A stretch of DNA of 64,000 bases from Aquidulcibacter paucihalophilus (lineage in GTDB: Bacteria > Pseudomonadota > Alphaproteobacteria > Caulobacterales > Aquidulcibacteraceae): assembly GCF_002105465.1 (NCBI RefSeq), contig NZ_NCSQ01000174.1, forward strand, positions 173,069 to 237,068, read 5' to 3'. Within the stretch, counting starts at the first letter, position 1. Every line of letters begins with the position of its first letter. The notes beneath the pieces were generated by a model, which was given only the letters and a program-made list of their open reading frames with translations, searched no databases and was not told the origin of the DNA. Made by a program: the position numbers and the translations under genes. This document shows, piece after piece, positions 54,752-63,910 of the stretch.

Positions 54752-54787
54752 AACGCTTCCTGGCCCTGCCGGGAAGCGTTTTTGTTT
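54752..54787 (+). terminator. Intrinsic terminator after etfA
   Basis: Arms AACGCTTCC (54752-54760) and GGAAGCGTT (54772-54780) with an 11-base loop, followed by a T-rich run (TTTTTG). Clear rho-independent form. Confidence 0.85.
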
Positions 54788-54801
54788 GGCATGGGGCGAC
54801 C

Positions 54802-55743
54802 TTAAAAGCGCTTATCTTGCGCGGCGAGATAGGCAAAGCGCTTCACCTCGCGGCGACCGCGCGTCACCGTATCAAGGACAAAGCCCGAGAAGACCGAAAT
54901 GACCGCGGTAATCATCAAGGCGCTTGCCAAAATCGCGGTGGGGAAGCGCGACACAAGGCCTGTCTCCCAAAATTCGAGCACGACTGGGATACCCAAGAAT
55001 AAGGCGGTTAGCGCCAATAGGATGCCCAAGATACTAAAGACCGCCAATGGCCGCTCTTCACGCACAAACAAGCCGATGATGGAGATAATCCGAATGCCAT
55101 CGCGGATGGTATTGAGCTTGGAAATTGAGCCCTCTGGCCGCTCGGCATAGGGGGTGGGATGTTCCTTGATCGTCATGCGCAATTCTAGCGCGTGGACCAT
55201 CAGCTCGGTCTCAATCTCAAACCCGCGCGAATGGGCGGGAAAGGACTTCACAAACCGGCGGGAAAAAATCTTATAGCCTGACAGCATGTCGGTGGTCATT
55301 TGGCCAAAAACGGCGCTGACCAAGCCGGTCAAAAGGCGGTTGCCAAAGCGATGACCCGGGCGATAGGCCTTCACCGCTGTATCCACGCGGGCCCCATTAA
55401 CAAGGTCTGCGTGGGTCGAGACCATGAGATCAATCAAATGCGGGGCTGATGGGGCGTGATAGGTCGCATCGCCGTCAATCATCACATAGATATCGGCCTC
55501 AATATCGGCAAACATGCGGCGGACAACTTCACCCTTGCCGGGCCGATCTTCCCGCCGCACAATGGCACCAGCCTCGACCGCGCGCGCAAACGTGTCGTCG
55601 GTTGAGCGATTGTCATAGACATAGATTTTTGCGCGAGGCAGCGCGGCGGCAAAGTCTTTCACGACGGTCGCCACCGTAGCGCCCTCATTATAACAGGGAA
55701 CCAGCACGGCAATCGACAGATCGTGTGTATGTAACTCGGACAT
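54802..55743 (-). CDS. Family 2 glycosyltransferase, dolichol-phosphate-mannose-synthase-like
   Basis: 313 residues. LVPCYNEGATV, YDNRSTDDT, VMIDGDATYHA and SGYKIFSRRF are the GT2 catalytic set; two C-terminal membrane helices (about 235-255 and 268-290) anchor it. Polyisoprenyl-phosphate transferases have this layout. The neighbouring divergent gene is an ArnT-like transferase, which uses such lipid-linked sugars as donor, so the two probably cooperate in decorating LPS or other envelope glycans (inference). Confidence 0.88.
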   Translation of the reverse strand: MSELHTHDLSIAVLVPCYNEGATVATVVKDFAAALPRAKIYVYDNRSTDDTFARAVEAGAIVRREDRPGKGEVVRRMFADIEADIYVMIDGDATYHAPSAPHLIDLMVSTHADLVNGARVDTAVKAYRPGHRFGNRLLTGLVSAVFGQMTTDMLSGYKIFSRRFVKSFPAHSRGFEIETELMVHALELRMTIKEHPTPYAERPEGSISKLNTIRDGIRIISIIGLFVREERPLAVFSILGILLALTALFLGIPVVLEFWETGLVSRFPTAILASALMITAVISVFSGFVLDTVTRGRREVKRFAYLAAQDKRF

Positions 55744-55921
55744 CAGAACCTCAACGCCTCTTGGCCATAGGGTGGGTCGCCGGATTTACGAAGCGGGATT
55801 CGCACCCATCACCAAAAGATCGAATGATTTGGCATCAATTGCCACAGCCAGAAGGAGTAGCTAGAGGGGGATACAAGCATAGCGACATTTACCATTCTGT
55901 CGCGCAATCAAGGAAGCAGGC

Positions 55922-57661
55922 GTGTCCGAACAAGTCCAAGACGTCCCCGCCCATCAGAAGCACAAGCACGGCTTAGACATCCTCGACTTTTTTTGCCAAG
56001 GCTGGCGGCCCCACGCCCTAATCCTCTTGACGCTGCTACTCTGCGCTCTGCCGGGCTTTGTGGCCCTGCAGCCGCTGGATCGTGACGAAAGCCGCTTTGT
56101 GCAAGCCACGACTCAAATGTTTGAGACGGGGGACTTTATCCGCATCAGCTTTCAGGATGAGCCACGCAATAAAAAGCCGATTGGCATCCATTGGCTACAG
56201 GCGGCAACGGCCGGGCCTTTAGATGGCGCAAACACAAGGACCATCCAAGCTTTTCGCATTCCCTCGCTTTTAGGGGCCGGTCTTGCCGCTTTGTGTGTCT
56301 TTCAGATCGGAGCCCTGCTCTATAATCGACGTAGCGGCCTGATCGCGGGGGTCGCGATGGCCTGTGGACTTTTGCTCTCCACCGAGGCCGGAATTGCCAA
56401 GACGGATGCGGCCCTCGCAGGTTTTACCGCCTTGGCCTATCTGGGTCTGGCCAAATTGCGACAGCGGCCAGAGGCAAAGGCAACTTGGGCACCGTGGGCG
56501 CTATGGCTGGGGCTGGGCATGGCAGCCCTGATCAAAGGGCCCATTGGCCCGCTGTTGGTTATCCTATCTGGCTTGATGCTCGTGCTGTGGGAGCGTGATT
56601 TGGGTTGGGTCAGACGCGCCCTGCATTGGCCCTCAATGCTGCTGGCGGCGGCCATTGTTTTGCCGTGGTATATCGCGATCTGGCAGGCAACCAATGGCCA
56701 ATTCTTCTTTGACGCGGTTGGCCAAGACCTCGCCCCCAAGCTTTCGGGGCAATCTGAGAATAAGAGTGTGCCGCCCGGTGCCCATCTCTTGTTGTCGCCG
56801 ATCATCTTTTGGCCAGGCAGTATTTTGATCCCGCTCGCGCTTTGGGCTGCGTGGCGCGACCGAAAAGACGACCGCGTGCGCTATTTATTGGCTTGGCTGG
56901 TGCCGGGCTGGCTCATGTTTGAAGCAGCCCCCGCGAAGCTCGCACACTATACCCTGCCGGTGCATGGTGCCGTCTTGCTGTTGGGTGCGGTTGGGCTTTT
57001 GAATGGTGGCTGGCAAAAGGCTTGGTTGCGGTGGACCAGCATCGTGATTTTGGGCTTCGGCACTCTGATTATGGCGGCTCTGCCTTTGATTTTGGCTGCA
57101 GATGTCGCCGCGGGTGCGCAGATGATGGCCCTGCAGGCCAGTATCGCCATTGGCGTGGCTGGACTTGCGGCTTTGGGCCTGGTTATCGCCCGATCCCGCT
57201 TTGCGGCGGCAGGCTTGATCGGTGCGGCCATGATGGCAAGCCTTGCCATCAAAGGCGTCTTTGTGCCGTCCATTCCACAATTGGATTTAAGCCAAACCGT
57301 GTCTTCCACCCTTGAGAAGGAAGGCTTGCATCCACGGCTTTCGCCAGGCCAGCCCGGCCCGCTGATTGGCGCAGGCTATCAGGAACCCAGCCTGATCTTC
57401 TTAACCCGCAGCGATTCTGCTCTGTCGAGCGTGGCTGCAGCGGCCGCCGCAGCCAAGCCGGGGGTGGGGATCGTGGTCAATGCAGACCCACAGTTTGAGA
57501 CGCCGCTGATCGCCGCGCTAGAAGAAAAGGGCTATCGCGTTGAATGGCGCGGAGCCCCTATCGCCGGCCTCAATTACTCAAAGGGCGATGAGGTGACGCT
57601 TAAAATCGGGAAAGTAATCCCTAAGCCTGCTGATACTCAGGCGAACGGCCCCCAGCGCTAA
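55922..57661 (+). CDS. ArnT/PMT-like glycosyltransferase (GT39/83 type)
   Basis: 579 residues with about 12 membrane helices. The first periplasmic loop has LDRDESRFV, in which the DRDE acidic motif is the catalytic region of ArnT/PMT-type enzymes, and PRNKKPIGIHWLQA follows. These integral-membrane enzymes transfer a sugar from a polyisoprenyl carrier to lipid A or protein. GTG 55922 is the start, with AAGGA upstream. Its last 41 bp overlap the 3' end of the IclR gene on the other strand. Confidence 0.87.
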   Translation: MSEQVQDVPAHQKHKHGLDILDFFCQGWRPHALILLTLLLCALPGFVALQPLDRDESRFVQATTQMFETGDFIRISFQDEPRNKKPIGIHWLQAATAGPLDGANTRTIQAFRIPSLLGAGLAALCVFQIGALLYNRRSGLIAGVAMACGLLLSTEAGIAKTDAALAGFTALAYLGLAKLRQRPEAKATWAPWALWLGLGMAALIKGPIGPLLVILSGLMLVLWERDLGWVRRALHWPSMLLAAAIVLPWYIAIWQATNGQFFFDAVGQDLAPKLSGQSENKSVPPGAHLLLSPIIFWPGSILIPLALWAAWRDRKDDRVRYLLAWLVPGWLMFEAAPAKLAHYTLPVHGAVLLLGAVGLLNGGWQKAWLRWTSIVILGFGTLIMAALPLILAADVAAGAQMMALQASIAIGVAGLAALGLVIARSRFAAAGLIGAAMMASLAIKGVFVPSIPQLDLSQTVSSTLEKEGLHPRLSPGQPGPLIGAGYQEPSLIFLTRSDSALSSVAAAAAAAKPGVGIVVNADPQFETPLIAALEEKGYRVEWRGAPIAGLNYSKGDEVTLKIGKVIPKPADTQANGPQR

Positions 57662-58457
57662 TTCTCGATGCTTGCGAGGCAGGTGGCGCAAATTCGAGAT
57701 AGGCCTGACGAATATCTGTGGCCAAGTGCAGCAGTTTGGGCAAAAGCTCGCCAATCGCGCGCTCGTCGCTCAAGGCAGAGCGGATGAAACGCACGGTAAC
57801 GGCTGCCAAGACTTCGGGGCCTTCCCCGGAAGTTGGCCGCAAAACCGGCACCGCCAGATTAATCTCCCCACCAACGGCCTTCGCATCAAACGCATAGCCG
57901 CGGGTGCGAATGGTCTCCAACTGGGCCTTCAGCGACGTGTGGCCTTGGCGATGCAGACCGATCTCTTCCAATAGATTCCGCTTATGCGAGGTCTCAAACG
58001 CCTGCATGACTTGCCCGGCACCCGATTCAAACAGATCGGCGTGCGCCCCGCTGGTCAAACGATTCAGCGCAAGTGGGCTGGTGCGGTCGGTCGCGGCGCG
58101 CAAGGTCAAATCAGAACCGGTTAACGTCCAGATGCCGATGGGCCACAATATCTGTTTGCCGAGCTTGGCAATCAGCGGCCAAGCGCCTTCCCGGATCCAA
58201 GCTTCGTTCTGGGCGCCTTCGGCGAGATTGGTCACCGCGAGGGTGGGCCGATAGCGGTCATCCATTTCATCGCGGATAACAAATCCACCCTGACAGAGGG
58301 TTTCCAAAATTCGGTAGGCCGTCGTTCTCGGGACCCGCGCGCGCTCTGCTACTTCGGTGACGGTCATGCCGTCTTGCCCATTAAGTGCCCGCAGTGCTTC
58401 TAGCCCCCGCAATAAAGCGCGAATTGGCCGCACTGGTTCTGAGTGGTCATCTAGCAT
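57621..58457 (-). CDS. IclR-family transcriptional regulator
   Basis: 278 residues. N-terminal winged helix (LRGLEALRALNGQDGMTVTEVAERARVPRTTAYRILETL split over the wing) and a C-terminal ligand-binding domain with the GYAFDAKAVGGEINLAVPVL region. IclR proteins control catabolic genes in response to small carboxylic acids or aromatics. Resembles MhpR-type members. No obvious target operon next to it. A possible operator lies upstream. Confidence 0.88.
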   Translation of the reverse strand: MLDDHSEPVRPIRALLRGLEALRALNGQDGMTVTEVAERARVPRTTAYRILETLCQGGFVIRDEMDDRYRPTLAVTNLAEGAQNEAWIREGAWPLIAKLGKQILWPIGIWTLTGSDLTLRAATDRTSPLALNRLTSGAHADLFESGAGQVMQAFETSHKRNLLEEIGLHRQGHTSLKAQLETIRTRGYAFDAKAVGGEINLAVPVLRPTSGEGPEVLAAVTVRFIRSALSDERAIGELLPKLLHLATDIRQAYLEFAPPASQASRISAGGRSPEYQQA

Positions 58458-58520
58458 CAGGTAATCCCTATCTCCGTGTGCGCACTCGATCCCCCACAGA
58501 AAAGAATGTGACTATTTTTA

Positions 58521-58540
58521 TGGACATAATCATGCGTCCA
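58521..58540. promoter_or_regulatory. Inverted repeat upstream of the IclR gene
   Basis: TGGAC and GTCCA separated by 10 bases, 64-83 bp upstream of the IclR start in an AT-rich stretch. Plausible autoregulatory site; short arms make this uncertain. Confidence 0.3.
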
Positions 58541-58589
58541 AAATTATGGAAGATCAAGCCATTGTCGGGTAGGGCGCTGCGTTAAGCGC

Positions 58590-59453
58590 CTATTTAGACG
58601 CGAATATTCGCGTTAAAATCGCCAGTGTGAGTAAAGGGGCTATCAATAAAACAAGCAAACGTCCGAGAGGTGGACGGGAAAATTTCCAAAAATAATACAG
58701 AAAGCTACGTAATTTCGCGATTTCGACCCGCCAAGCGGCGGTTTGGCTGGTCCCACCGATATGAGTCGCCCGCGCCAAAGGGTCAAAAATGACCTTAAAG
58801 CCCGCAAGTCCATAGCGATGGCAGAGATCAATATCCTCCACATGGAGGAAATAGGCCTCGTCAAATCCACCGATTTGCCAAAAGACATCTCGGCGCGTCA
58901 CCATCAAAGCTCCTGAAACAACAGGGGTTTCTATGGGTTCTTCCGGAAGAACTTCGCGGTTTCGATTGAAGTCGCGCCAAATGCCAGCCTGCTCTCCGGG
59001 GCGACCGAGGCCCGAAAAGCTGACGCAAGCCGACCAGAGTGACAATGTGCCGCGGCGCCCACCGCGCTGTTCGACGCCAGTTTCATCGCGAATATGGCCA
59101 CCCACGAGGACTGGGACTGGTGAGGCGGCAAGATCTGCCAAACGCGCCAAACTGTCCGGATCAAGCACACAATCAGGGTTTACAAACGCCAGAATGGGCG
59201 AACTTGCCTGTTTCGCGCCCAGATTACAGCCGCGACCAAAGCCTATATTGCCGTGCCCCGTCACCAGTTTCAGGCGGGGTTCAGCCGTCTGCCAAGCCAA
59301 AAGGTCGCGCACGACATCCGCGCGATTGCCGTTGTCGACCAGAATGACTTCCTGACAACGCGGGCATTCCAACAATCGGGTCAGACAAGCGTTTAAGATA
59401 TCGCCCGTGTGAAACGAGACGACGACGGCGCTGATCGCCGTCTCAGTCGACAC
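58590..59453 (-). CDS. Family 2 glycosyltransferase
   Basis: 287 residues. SAVVVSFHTGD, VDNGN, NIGFGRGCNLG, the NPDC metal site and HVEDIDLCHRYG form a rhamnosyltransferase-like GT2 pattern (WbbL-type). A C-terminal hydrophobic helix suggests membrane association. It overlaps the upstream O-antigen-ligase-like gene by 11 bp, so the two are co-transcribed and likely act on the same surface glycan. The last codons hold a 16-bp perfect palindrome. Confidence 0.87.
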   Translation of the reverse strand: MSTETAISAVVVSFHTGDILNACLTRLLECPRCQEVILVDNGNRADVVRDLLAWQTAEPRLKLVTGHGNIGFGRGCNLGAKQASSPILAFVNPDCVLDPDSLARLADLAASPVPVLVGGHIRDETGVEQRGGRRGTLSLWSACVSFSGLGRPGEQAGIWRDFNRNREVLPEEPIETPVVSGALMVTRRDVFWQIGGFDEAYFLHVEDIDLCHRYGLAGFKVIFDPLARATHIGGTSQTAAWRVEIAKLRSFLYYFWKFSRPPLGRLLVLLIAPLLTLAILTRIFASK

Positions 59454-60720
59454 GGCGGGCTCTCAAAGTTGAGGCCCAACGGCGTGAATTGCGCAGCATG
59501 AAGGAGAAGGCGATCAAAGCAGCAAAGCTGGTCCAAACCCACTCACGCCAAGCCGAATGGCTGAAGCCCCAATTAAGGGCCAAGAATGTCAACCCACCCA
59601 CGAGAGCAGATGTGGCTATCCGATGTCGGCCAAAAACCCGGATCGCGACACCGCCTGCCAAAACTATCGTCACCGAGGCCAGCAAGGCCCCAATCCCGCC
59701 GGTCTCCAGCCAAATATGCATGGGCGCTGCATGGGGGTGGAGCTGGATAATCGGCCATTCAAACCCGCCATACATGATCGGCGTATCAAACGTGCTGCCG
59801 GCCCCTAGCCCCCAACCTGTCAGCGGTTTCTGCGTGACATAGCCAGATGCAGTCTCCCACATTTGCGCGCGTCGCCCATAGGATAACGGCATTTTATCCC
59901 CGGGCAGCAGCTTGAAAGCAAGATTGGCCAAGGCGGGGTAAATCAAGGGCGCTGCGGCAATCAAGGTGGCCGCACCACCGCTCACCAGCGCCAAAGCAGT
60001 ACGGGGAAAGCTGAGGGCAAATAGGGCCGCAAGGGTCCCTAGAACCATGCCGACCGCATTGATGTCGGTTCCAAATTGCAGGGATACAAAGATTGCGAGC
60101 CCAACCAAGGCAAAGCGAATACGCGCATCCGACATTTGTTGATAGAGGCACGCATAGGCAACCCAGAACAAGGTCAGGGTCGCAGAAGCTGCGCGCCCCA
60201 TATCGCCCGCAATCTCCAAAGGCTCCTTTTCGGGCGAGGCAAACCGATTCATCGCATAATGGCTAATCGCTTCACTGGCTTGGATACCGAGCGATAGAAA
60301 TACCCCGGCAATGATCGCACGCTGGGCCAATAGCCTGTCCTCCCCGCGACAGGCATAGACCGCCCAAATACCGATGGGGGCCAAGACGCAGACCGCAGCC
60401 AGCCTGCGAACTGTCTCTTCCGCCAAAGCCGGGGCCGGCGACCAAAGCGAGGTCGACAATACCCAAAGGGCAAATAAGGATAAGCACAACCATGTCTCGC
60501 CGTGCTTTTTGAGGGCCTTAACAAAGGCCTGATCTAAGGGCTTTCCCTGCGCCGATAGGCCGTAAATCAAACCCCATAGGCCCGCTATCCCTAAGCTCAT
60601 CGCCAGACCCGAAACACCGGTACCGGCAAAAAAGCCAAAGGCAATGCCAAAGGCCCCCGCGATTTTTGCGCGAGGGTCCAGCCGGCGAACAGAATTGTGG
60701 CCTAGTGGGGCAGCACTCAA
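59443..60720 (-). CDS. O-antigen ligase/polymerase-like membrane protein (Wzy_C/WaaL)
   Basis: 425 residues from TTG 60720, which overlaps the thrS stop; GTG 60753 is an alternative start within thrS. About 11-12 membrane helices. The large periplasmic loop region has [13 protein letters not shown] then [21 protein letters not shown], the diagnostic G-x-G...HPHN-like-E-x-G-G motif of O-antigen ligases. These join polysaccharide to lipid A core or to another acceptor. Downstream GT2 overlap supports a surface-glycan role. Ligase and polymerase cannot be told apart by sequence. Confidence 0.82.
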   Translation of the reverse strand: MSAAPLGHNSVRRLDPRAKIAGAFGIAFGFFAGTGVSGLAMSLGIAGLWGLIYGLSAQGKPLDQAFVKALKKHGETWLCLSLFALWVLSTSLWSPAPALAEETVRRLAAVCVLAPIGIWAVYACRGEDRLLAQRAIIAGVFLSLGIQASEAISHYAMNRFASPEKEPLEIAGDMGRAASATLTLFWVAYACLYQQMSDARIRFALVGLAIFVSLQFGTDINAVGMVLGTLAALFALSFPRTALALVSGGAATLIAAAPLIYPALANLAFKLLPGDKMPLSYGRRAQMWETASGYVTQKPLTGWGLGAGSTFDTPIMYGGFEWPIIQLHPHAAPMHIWLETGGIGALLASVTIVLAGGVAIRVFGRHRIATSALVGGLTFLALNWGFSHSAWREWVWTSFAALIAFSFMLRNSRRWASTLRARRVD

Positions 60721-62693
60721 GCAAGGGTCTCTTTCAGGTCCGGGGGTAAACACTCTGCCGTCAAGATCGCGAGCGCTTCTTCCAGCGTCATGATCTCTTG
60801 AGCTTGGCTGCCAAAGCGACGCAAAGCGACTTTGCCCTCCTCAGCTTCACGACGGCCCACAACGGCCATCACAGGCACTTTGGCGAGGGAATGTTCTCGC
60901 ACTTTGTAATTGATCTTTTCGTTGCGCAGATCGGTTTCCACGCGAATACCGGCCTGCTTGAAGCGGGCAGCCACTTCCTGCCCATAAGCATCGGCTTCTG
61001 AGGTAATGGTTGCAACCACCGCTTGGACCGGGGCCAGCCACGTTGGCAGAGCCCCGGAATAGTTCTCGATCATAATCCCGATAAAGCGCTCAAATGTGCC
61101 GAATACCGCGCGGTGCAACATCACCGGACGATGCTTCTGGCCATCTTCACCGGTGTAAACTGCATCCAGACGTTCAGGCAGTACATAATCCAATTGGAAC
61201 GTACCGCACTGCCAGGTCCGGCCGATGGCGTCGGTCAGATGGAATTCGAGCTTCGGCCCATAAAAGGCCCCATCGCCTTCCGCGATGACGAAATCGACGC
61301 CAACGCTGGTCAAAGCGTCGGCCAAGGCCTTTTCGGCCTTATCCCACGTCTCGTCACTGCCCGCCCGTTTTTCAGGGCGCGTCGCCAAGCGGTAATGGAT
61401 ATTGGTCAGTCCACAGGCGGTATAAGCGCGATTGAACAAGTTCAAAAAGCGCTTGGTCTCGTCGCCAATCTGATCTTCGCGACAGAAAATGTGCGCATCA
61501 TCTTGGGTCATTTGGCGAACCCGCATCAGGCCATGCAAAGCGCCATTGGCCTCATTGCGGTGGCAACAGCCAAACTCTGCCATGCGGATCGGCAGATCGC
61601 GATAGCTGCGCTGGTCGGACTTGAAAATCTGGATATGGGCTGGGCAATTCATTGGCTTCAGGGCCAAGAGATCGGCTTCACCAGAGAAGATGGGAGCTCC
61701 TTCTTCAACAGAGGGGGCCTCATCGGGCACCACGAACATATTCTCGCGGAACTTCTCCCAATGGCCTGATTGCTCCCAGAATTTAGAGGCCAGAAGCTGA
61801 GGCGTCTTCACTTCCACATAGCCATCGGCATCCAGCTGGCGACGGATAAAGGCCTCCAGCGTGCGCCAAATCATATAGCCTTTGGGGTGCCAGAAGACCG
61901 AACCTTGCGCCTCTTCTTGGAAATGGAACAGATCAAGCGCCTTGCCAATCTTGCGATGGTCACGCTTTTCTGCCTCTTCTAGGCGCATCAGATGATCTGC
62001 CAATTGCTTATCATCAGCCCAAGCCGTGCCATAAATGCGTTGCAGCTGTGGGTTTTTCGGGTCGCCGCGCCAATAGGCACCGGCCAGCTTCATCAGCTTA
62101 AAGGCTTTGCCCAAGCGGCCCGTAGACGGCAAATGCGGGCCCCGGCACAAATCCTTCCAGCTTTCGCCTTGGCGATAGACGGTGATAACTTCCCCCGTGG
62201 GGATGATGTCGTCGATGATATTAGCCTTAAAAGTCTCGCCAATCTCATTGAAATGCGCGATGGCGGCATCGCGGTCCATTTCCTCGCGCACGATGGGAAG
62301 ATCGGCGTCGACAATCTCGCGCATGCGCTTTTCGATGGCTTCAAAGTCGTCGGTAGAAAATTTTTCTTCGCGGTAGAAGTCGTAATAGAAACCATCTTCC
62401 ACCGTCGGGCCGATAGTAACTTGCGTACCAGGAAATAGCTCTTGCACCGCTTGGGCCAGCACATGGGCCGTGTCATGGCGCAGAACTTCTAAGCCATCGG
62501 CGCTATCACGCGTCACCAGCTCGAACTTGCCGCCATGGTCAAGCGGGCGGCTTAAATCCCACCATTGACCATCGATTTTGGCAGCGACGACTTTTTTGGC
62601 GAGGGATTTGGAAATGCCTTCGGCAATCGCCAAAGGCGTAATGTTTGGCTCATAGGGGCGAACGGCACCGTCGGGAAATTCTAAGTGGATCAT
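60717..62693 (-). CDS. thrS: Threonyl-tRNA synthetase
   Basis: 658 residues, class II synthetase charging tRNA-Thr. Order: TGS domain, second additional domain with [11 protein letters not shown] and [10 protein letters not shown] editing motifs, catalytic core with [14 protein letters not shown] and RYRMAEFG-type [21 protein letters not shown]-type [11 protein letters not shown], and the anticodon-binding domain. It overlaps the ligase gene at its 3' end. The zinc ligands Cys in [10 protein letters not shown] and His residues are present. No T-box leader is visible upstream. Confidence 0.97.
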   Translation of the reverse strand: MIHLEFPDGAVRPYEPNITPLAIAEGISKSLAKKVVAAKIDGQWWDLSRPLDHGGKFELVTRDSADGLEVLRHDTAHVLAQAVQELFPGTQVTIGPTVEDGFYYDFYREEKFSTDDFEAIEKRMREIVDADLPIVREEMDRDAAIAHFNEIGETFKANIIDDIIPTGEVITVYRQGESWKDLCRGPHLPSTGRLGKAFKLMKLAGAYWRGDPKNPQLQRIYGTAWADDKQLADHLMRLEEAEKRDHRKIGKALDLFHFQEEAQGSVFWHPKGYMIWRTLEAFIRRQLDADGYVEVKTPQLLASKFWEQSGHWEKFRENMFVVPDEAPSVEEGAPIFSGEADLLALKPMNCPAHIQIFKSDQRSYRDLPIRMAEFGCCHRNEANGALHGLMRVRQMTQDDAHIFCREDQIGDETKRFLNLFNRAYTACGLTNIHYRLATRPEKRAGSDETWDKAEKALADALTSVGVDFVIAEGDGAFYGPKLEFHLTDAIGRTWQCGTFQLDYVLPERLDAVYTGEDGQKHRPVMLHRAVFGTFERFIGIMIENYSGALPTWLAPVQAVVATITSEADAYGQEVAARFKQAGIRVETDLRNEKINYKVREHSLAKVPVMAVVGRREAEEGKVALRRFGSQAQEIMTLEEALAILTAECLPPDLKETLA

Positions 62694-62717
62694 CGGAGTT
62701 ACTGCCAGAGTGGTATT

Positions 62718-63086
62718 TCAAAGAGAAGCTTGATGCGGGGTGGCTTGACTGTCAGGTGCAGCATTTGTCGCGCTGGGATCGGCTGGGCGGGCACCCAATT
62801 TCCAATCCCCATAACGCCACGGCGTGAAAGCTGAGACCGCCTCACAGGTTAGAGGCGCTGGATCATAGCCAGAGCCCCCACCAGGTCGACATCGACAAAG
62901 TCGCGCCAAGCCCATCCAAGACCCACGCCAAGCGCCAAATTGGCGGACACATTCGGCGGCATAGTCTGAGCATGTCGGCAGGTACCGACATTGCTGACCA
63001 ATCAGCGGCGACAAGGTGACCTTGTAAACGCGCTGCGCGGCTAGAAGCACCCGGGCCGGTACAGAGAGGGTCGTTGGTCTTGCCAT
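62718..63086 (-). CDS. yidD: Membrane protein insertion efficiency factor YidD
   Basis: 122 residues from ATG 63086, with GCAGG at good spacing; ATG 63092 is an alternative. The family core YKVTLSPLIGQQCRYLPTCSDYA and GRARLCRCRPGGGSGYDP-like WMGLARLCRCRPGG is present, with conserved Cys. A tail of about 35 residues after the core is longer than in most. YidD assists YidC insertion. It is not in the rpmH-rnpA-yidC block but 24 bp upstream of thrS, the arrangement seen in several alphaproteobacteria. Confidence 0.93.
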   Translation of the reverse strand: MARPTTLSVPARVLLAAQRVYKVTLSPLIGQQCRYLPTCSDYAAECVRQFGAWRGSWMGLARLCRCRPGGGSGYDPAPLTCEAVSAFTPWRYGDWKLGARPADPSATNAAPDSQATPHQASL

Positions 63087-63325
63087 GATCATTGCCTGCG
63101 GCGTCGGGTTTCTGTGAAAAAGCCAGACGCGCTCTATCCAGTGCCTAATCTCAGGGGGAGGGAGAGAAGTCTTTGTCGAACAGTCAGGCAGGGAGAAATC
63201 TTGCCGCAGCGAAGCGCCCTGCCGCGCTTCGCCGGCTTTAGTCAGTAGTCAAATGGGCAACCTGAAGGGCAAACATCATAGGTCTCTTTACCCTGACATG
63301 GGGGGCCTTGTCACCACCCCCTACG

Positions 63326-63775
63326 TCAGATTTGCCCGGCGGCAAGTTGATGGGCAAGGGCACGATCGACGGCTTCAACCGCGGCGTCAAATGCCAAAAG
63401 GGCTGAGGTGTGGCGCGGCGCATAATCGCGCACCGCCTCGAGATAACGTAACTCCCAGAAACGTCCGGTAGGTGCTGGTCCATGCTCTTTCAGCATGGCC
63501 TTGAAAGCGTCGCGTGCGGTTCGGATCTCATGCGGGCTTGCCCCCACAATGTGACGCATCAAAATGCTGGCACTGGCTTGCCCTAGGGCACAAGCTTTGG
63601 GTTCTATCCCTGCTGCCGAGACCTGACCATTCTGCAGACAAACATCCACCTCAATCTCTGAACCACACAAGCGCGAGACGCGATGGGCTCGCCCATCGGG
63701 GCTTGATAGCAGGCCGACAAGGGGAATATCGGCGGCAAGCTCTAACACACGCGCGGAATATAGATCTTGGCTCAT
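63326..63775 (-). CDS. NifU/IscU-like iron-sulfur scaffold protein
   Basis: 149 residues. Cys37 (RLCGSEIEV) and Cys62 (KACALGQASAS) sit at the first two scaffold positions. The third Cys of IscU/SufU is absent: the equivalent segment reads AVRDYAPRHTSALLAFDA. This matches the alphaproteobacterial NifU-like proteins found beside yidD and folE/hisI rather than classical IscU. It may deliver or store Fe-S, or have a changed role. ATG 63775 is the start; upstream genes are beyond the window. Confidence 0.85.
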   Translation of the reverse strand: MSQDLYSARVLELAADIPLVGLLSSPDGRAHRVSRLCGSEIEVDVCLQNGQVSAAGIEPKACALGQASASILMRHIVGASPHEIRTARDAFKAMLKEHGPAPTGRFWELRYLEAVRDYAPRHTSALLAFDAAVEAVDRALAHQLAAGQI

Positions 63776-63891
63776 GGTGCTAACATAGGGATTTGTTCAA
63801 GGGTTAAAAGACCGTCTGTGTGTGGGATTTGCGGCGGCATAGCCTGCACCAAAGCCTTCTCGAACGAAATAATGCTAAGCGTTGTCATCCC

Positions 63892-63910
63892 GGATGGGGA
63901 AGCCCCGTCC
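63892..63910 (+). repeat. REP-like hairpin near the right edge
   Basis: GGATGGGG and CCCCGTCC pair over 8 bases with one T-G wobble around a 3-base loop, directly after CATCCC. CATCCCGGA is shared with the hairpin at 45471. It lies in a non-coding stretch (63776-64000) in which I see no gene or RNA. Confidence 0.45.

Noticed and set aside
62694..62717. T-box leader for thrS
   Set aside because: Only 24 bp separate yidD and thrS; no room for a T-box, and the group does not normally use them.
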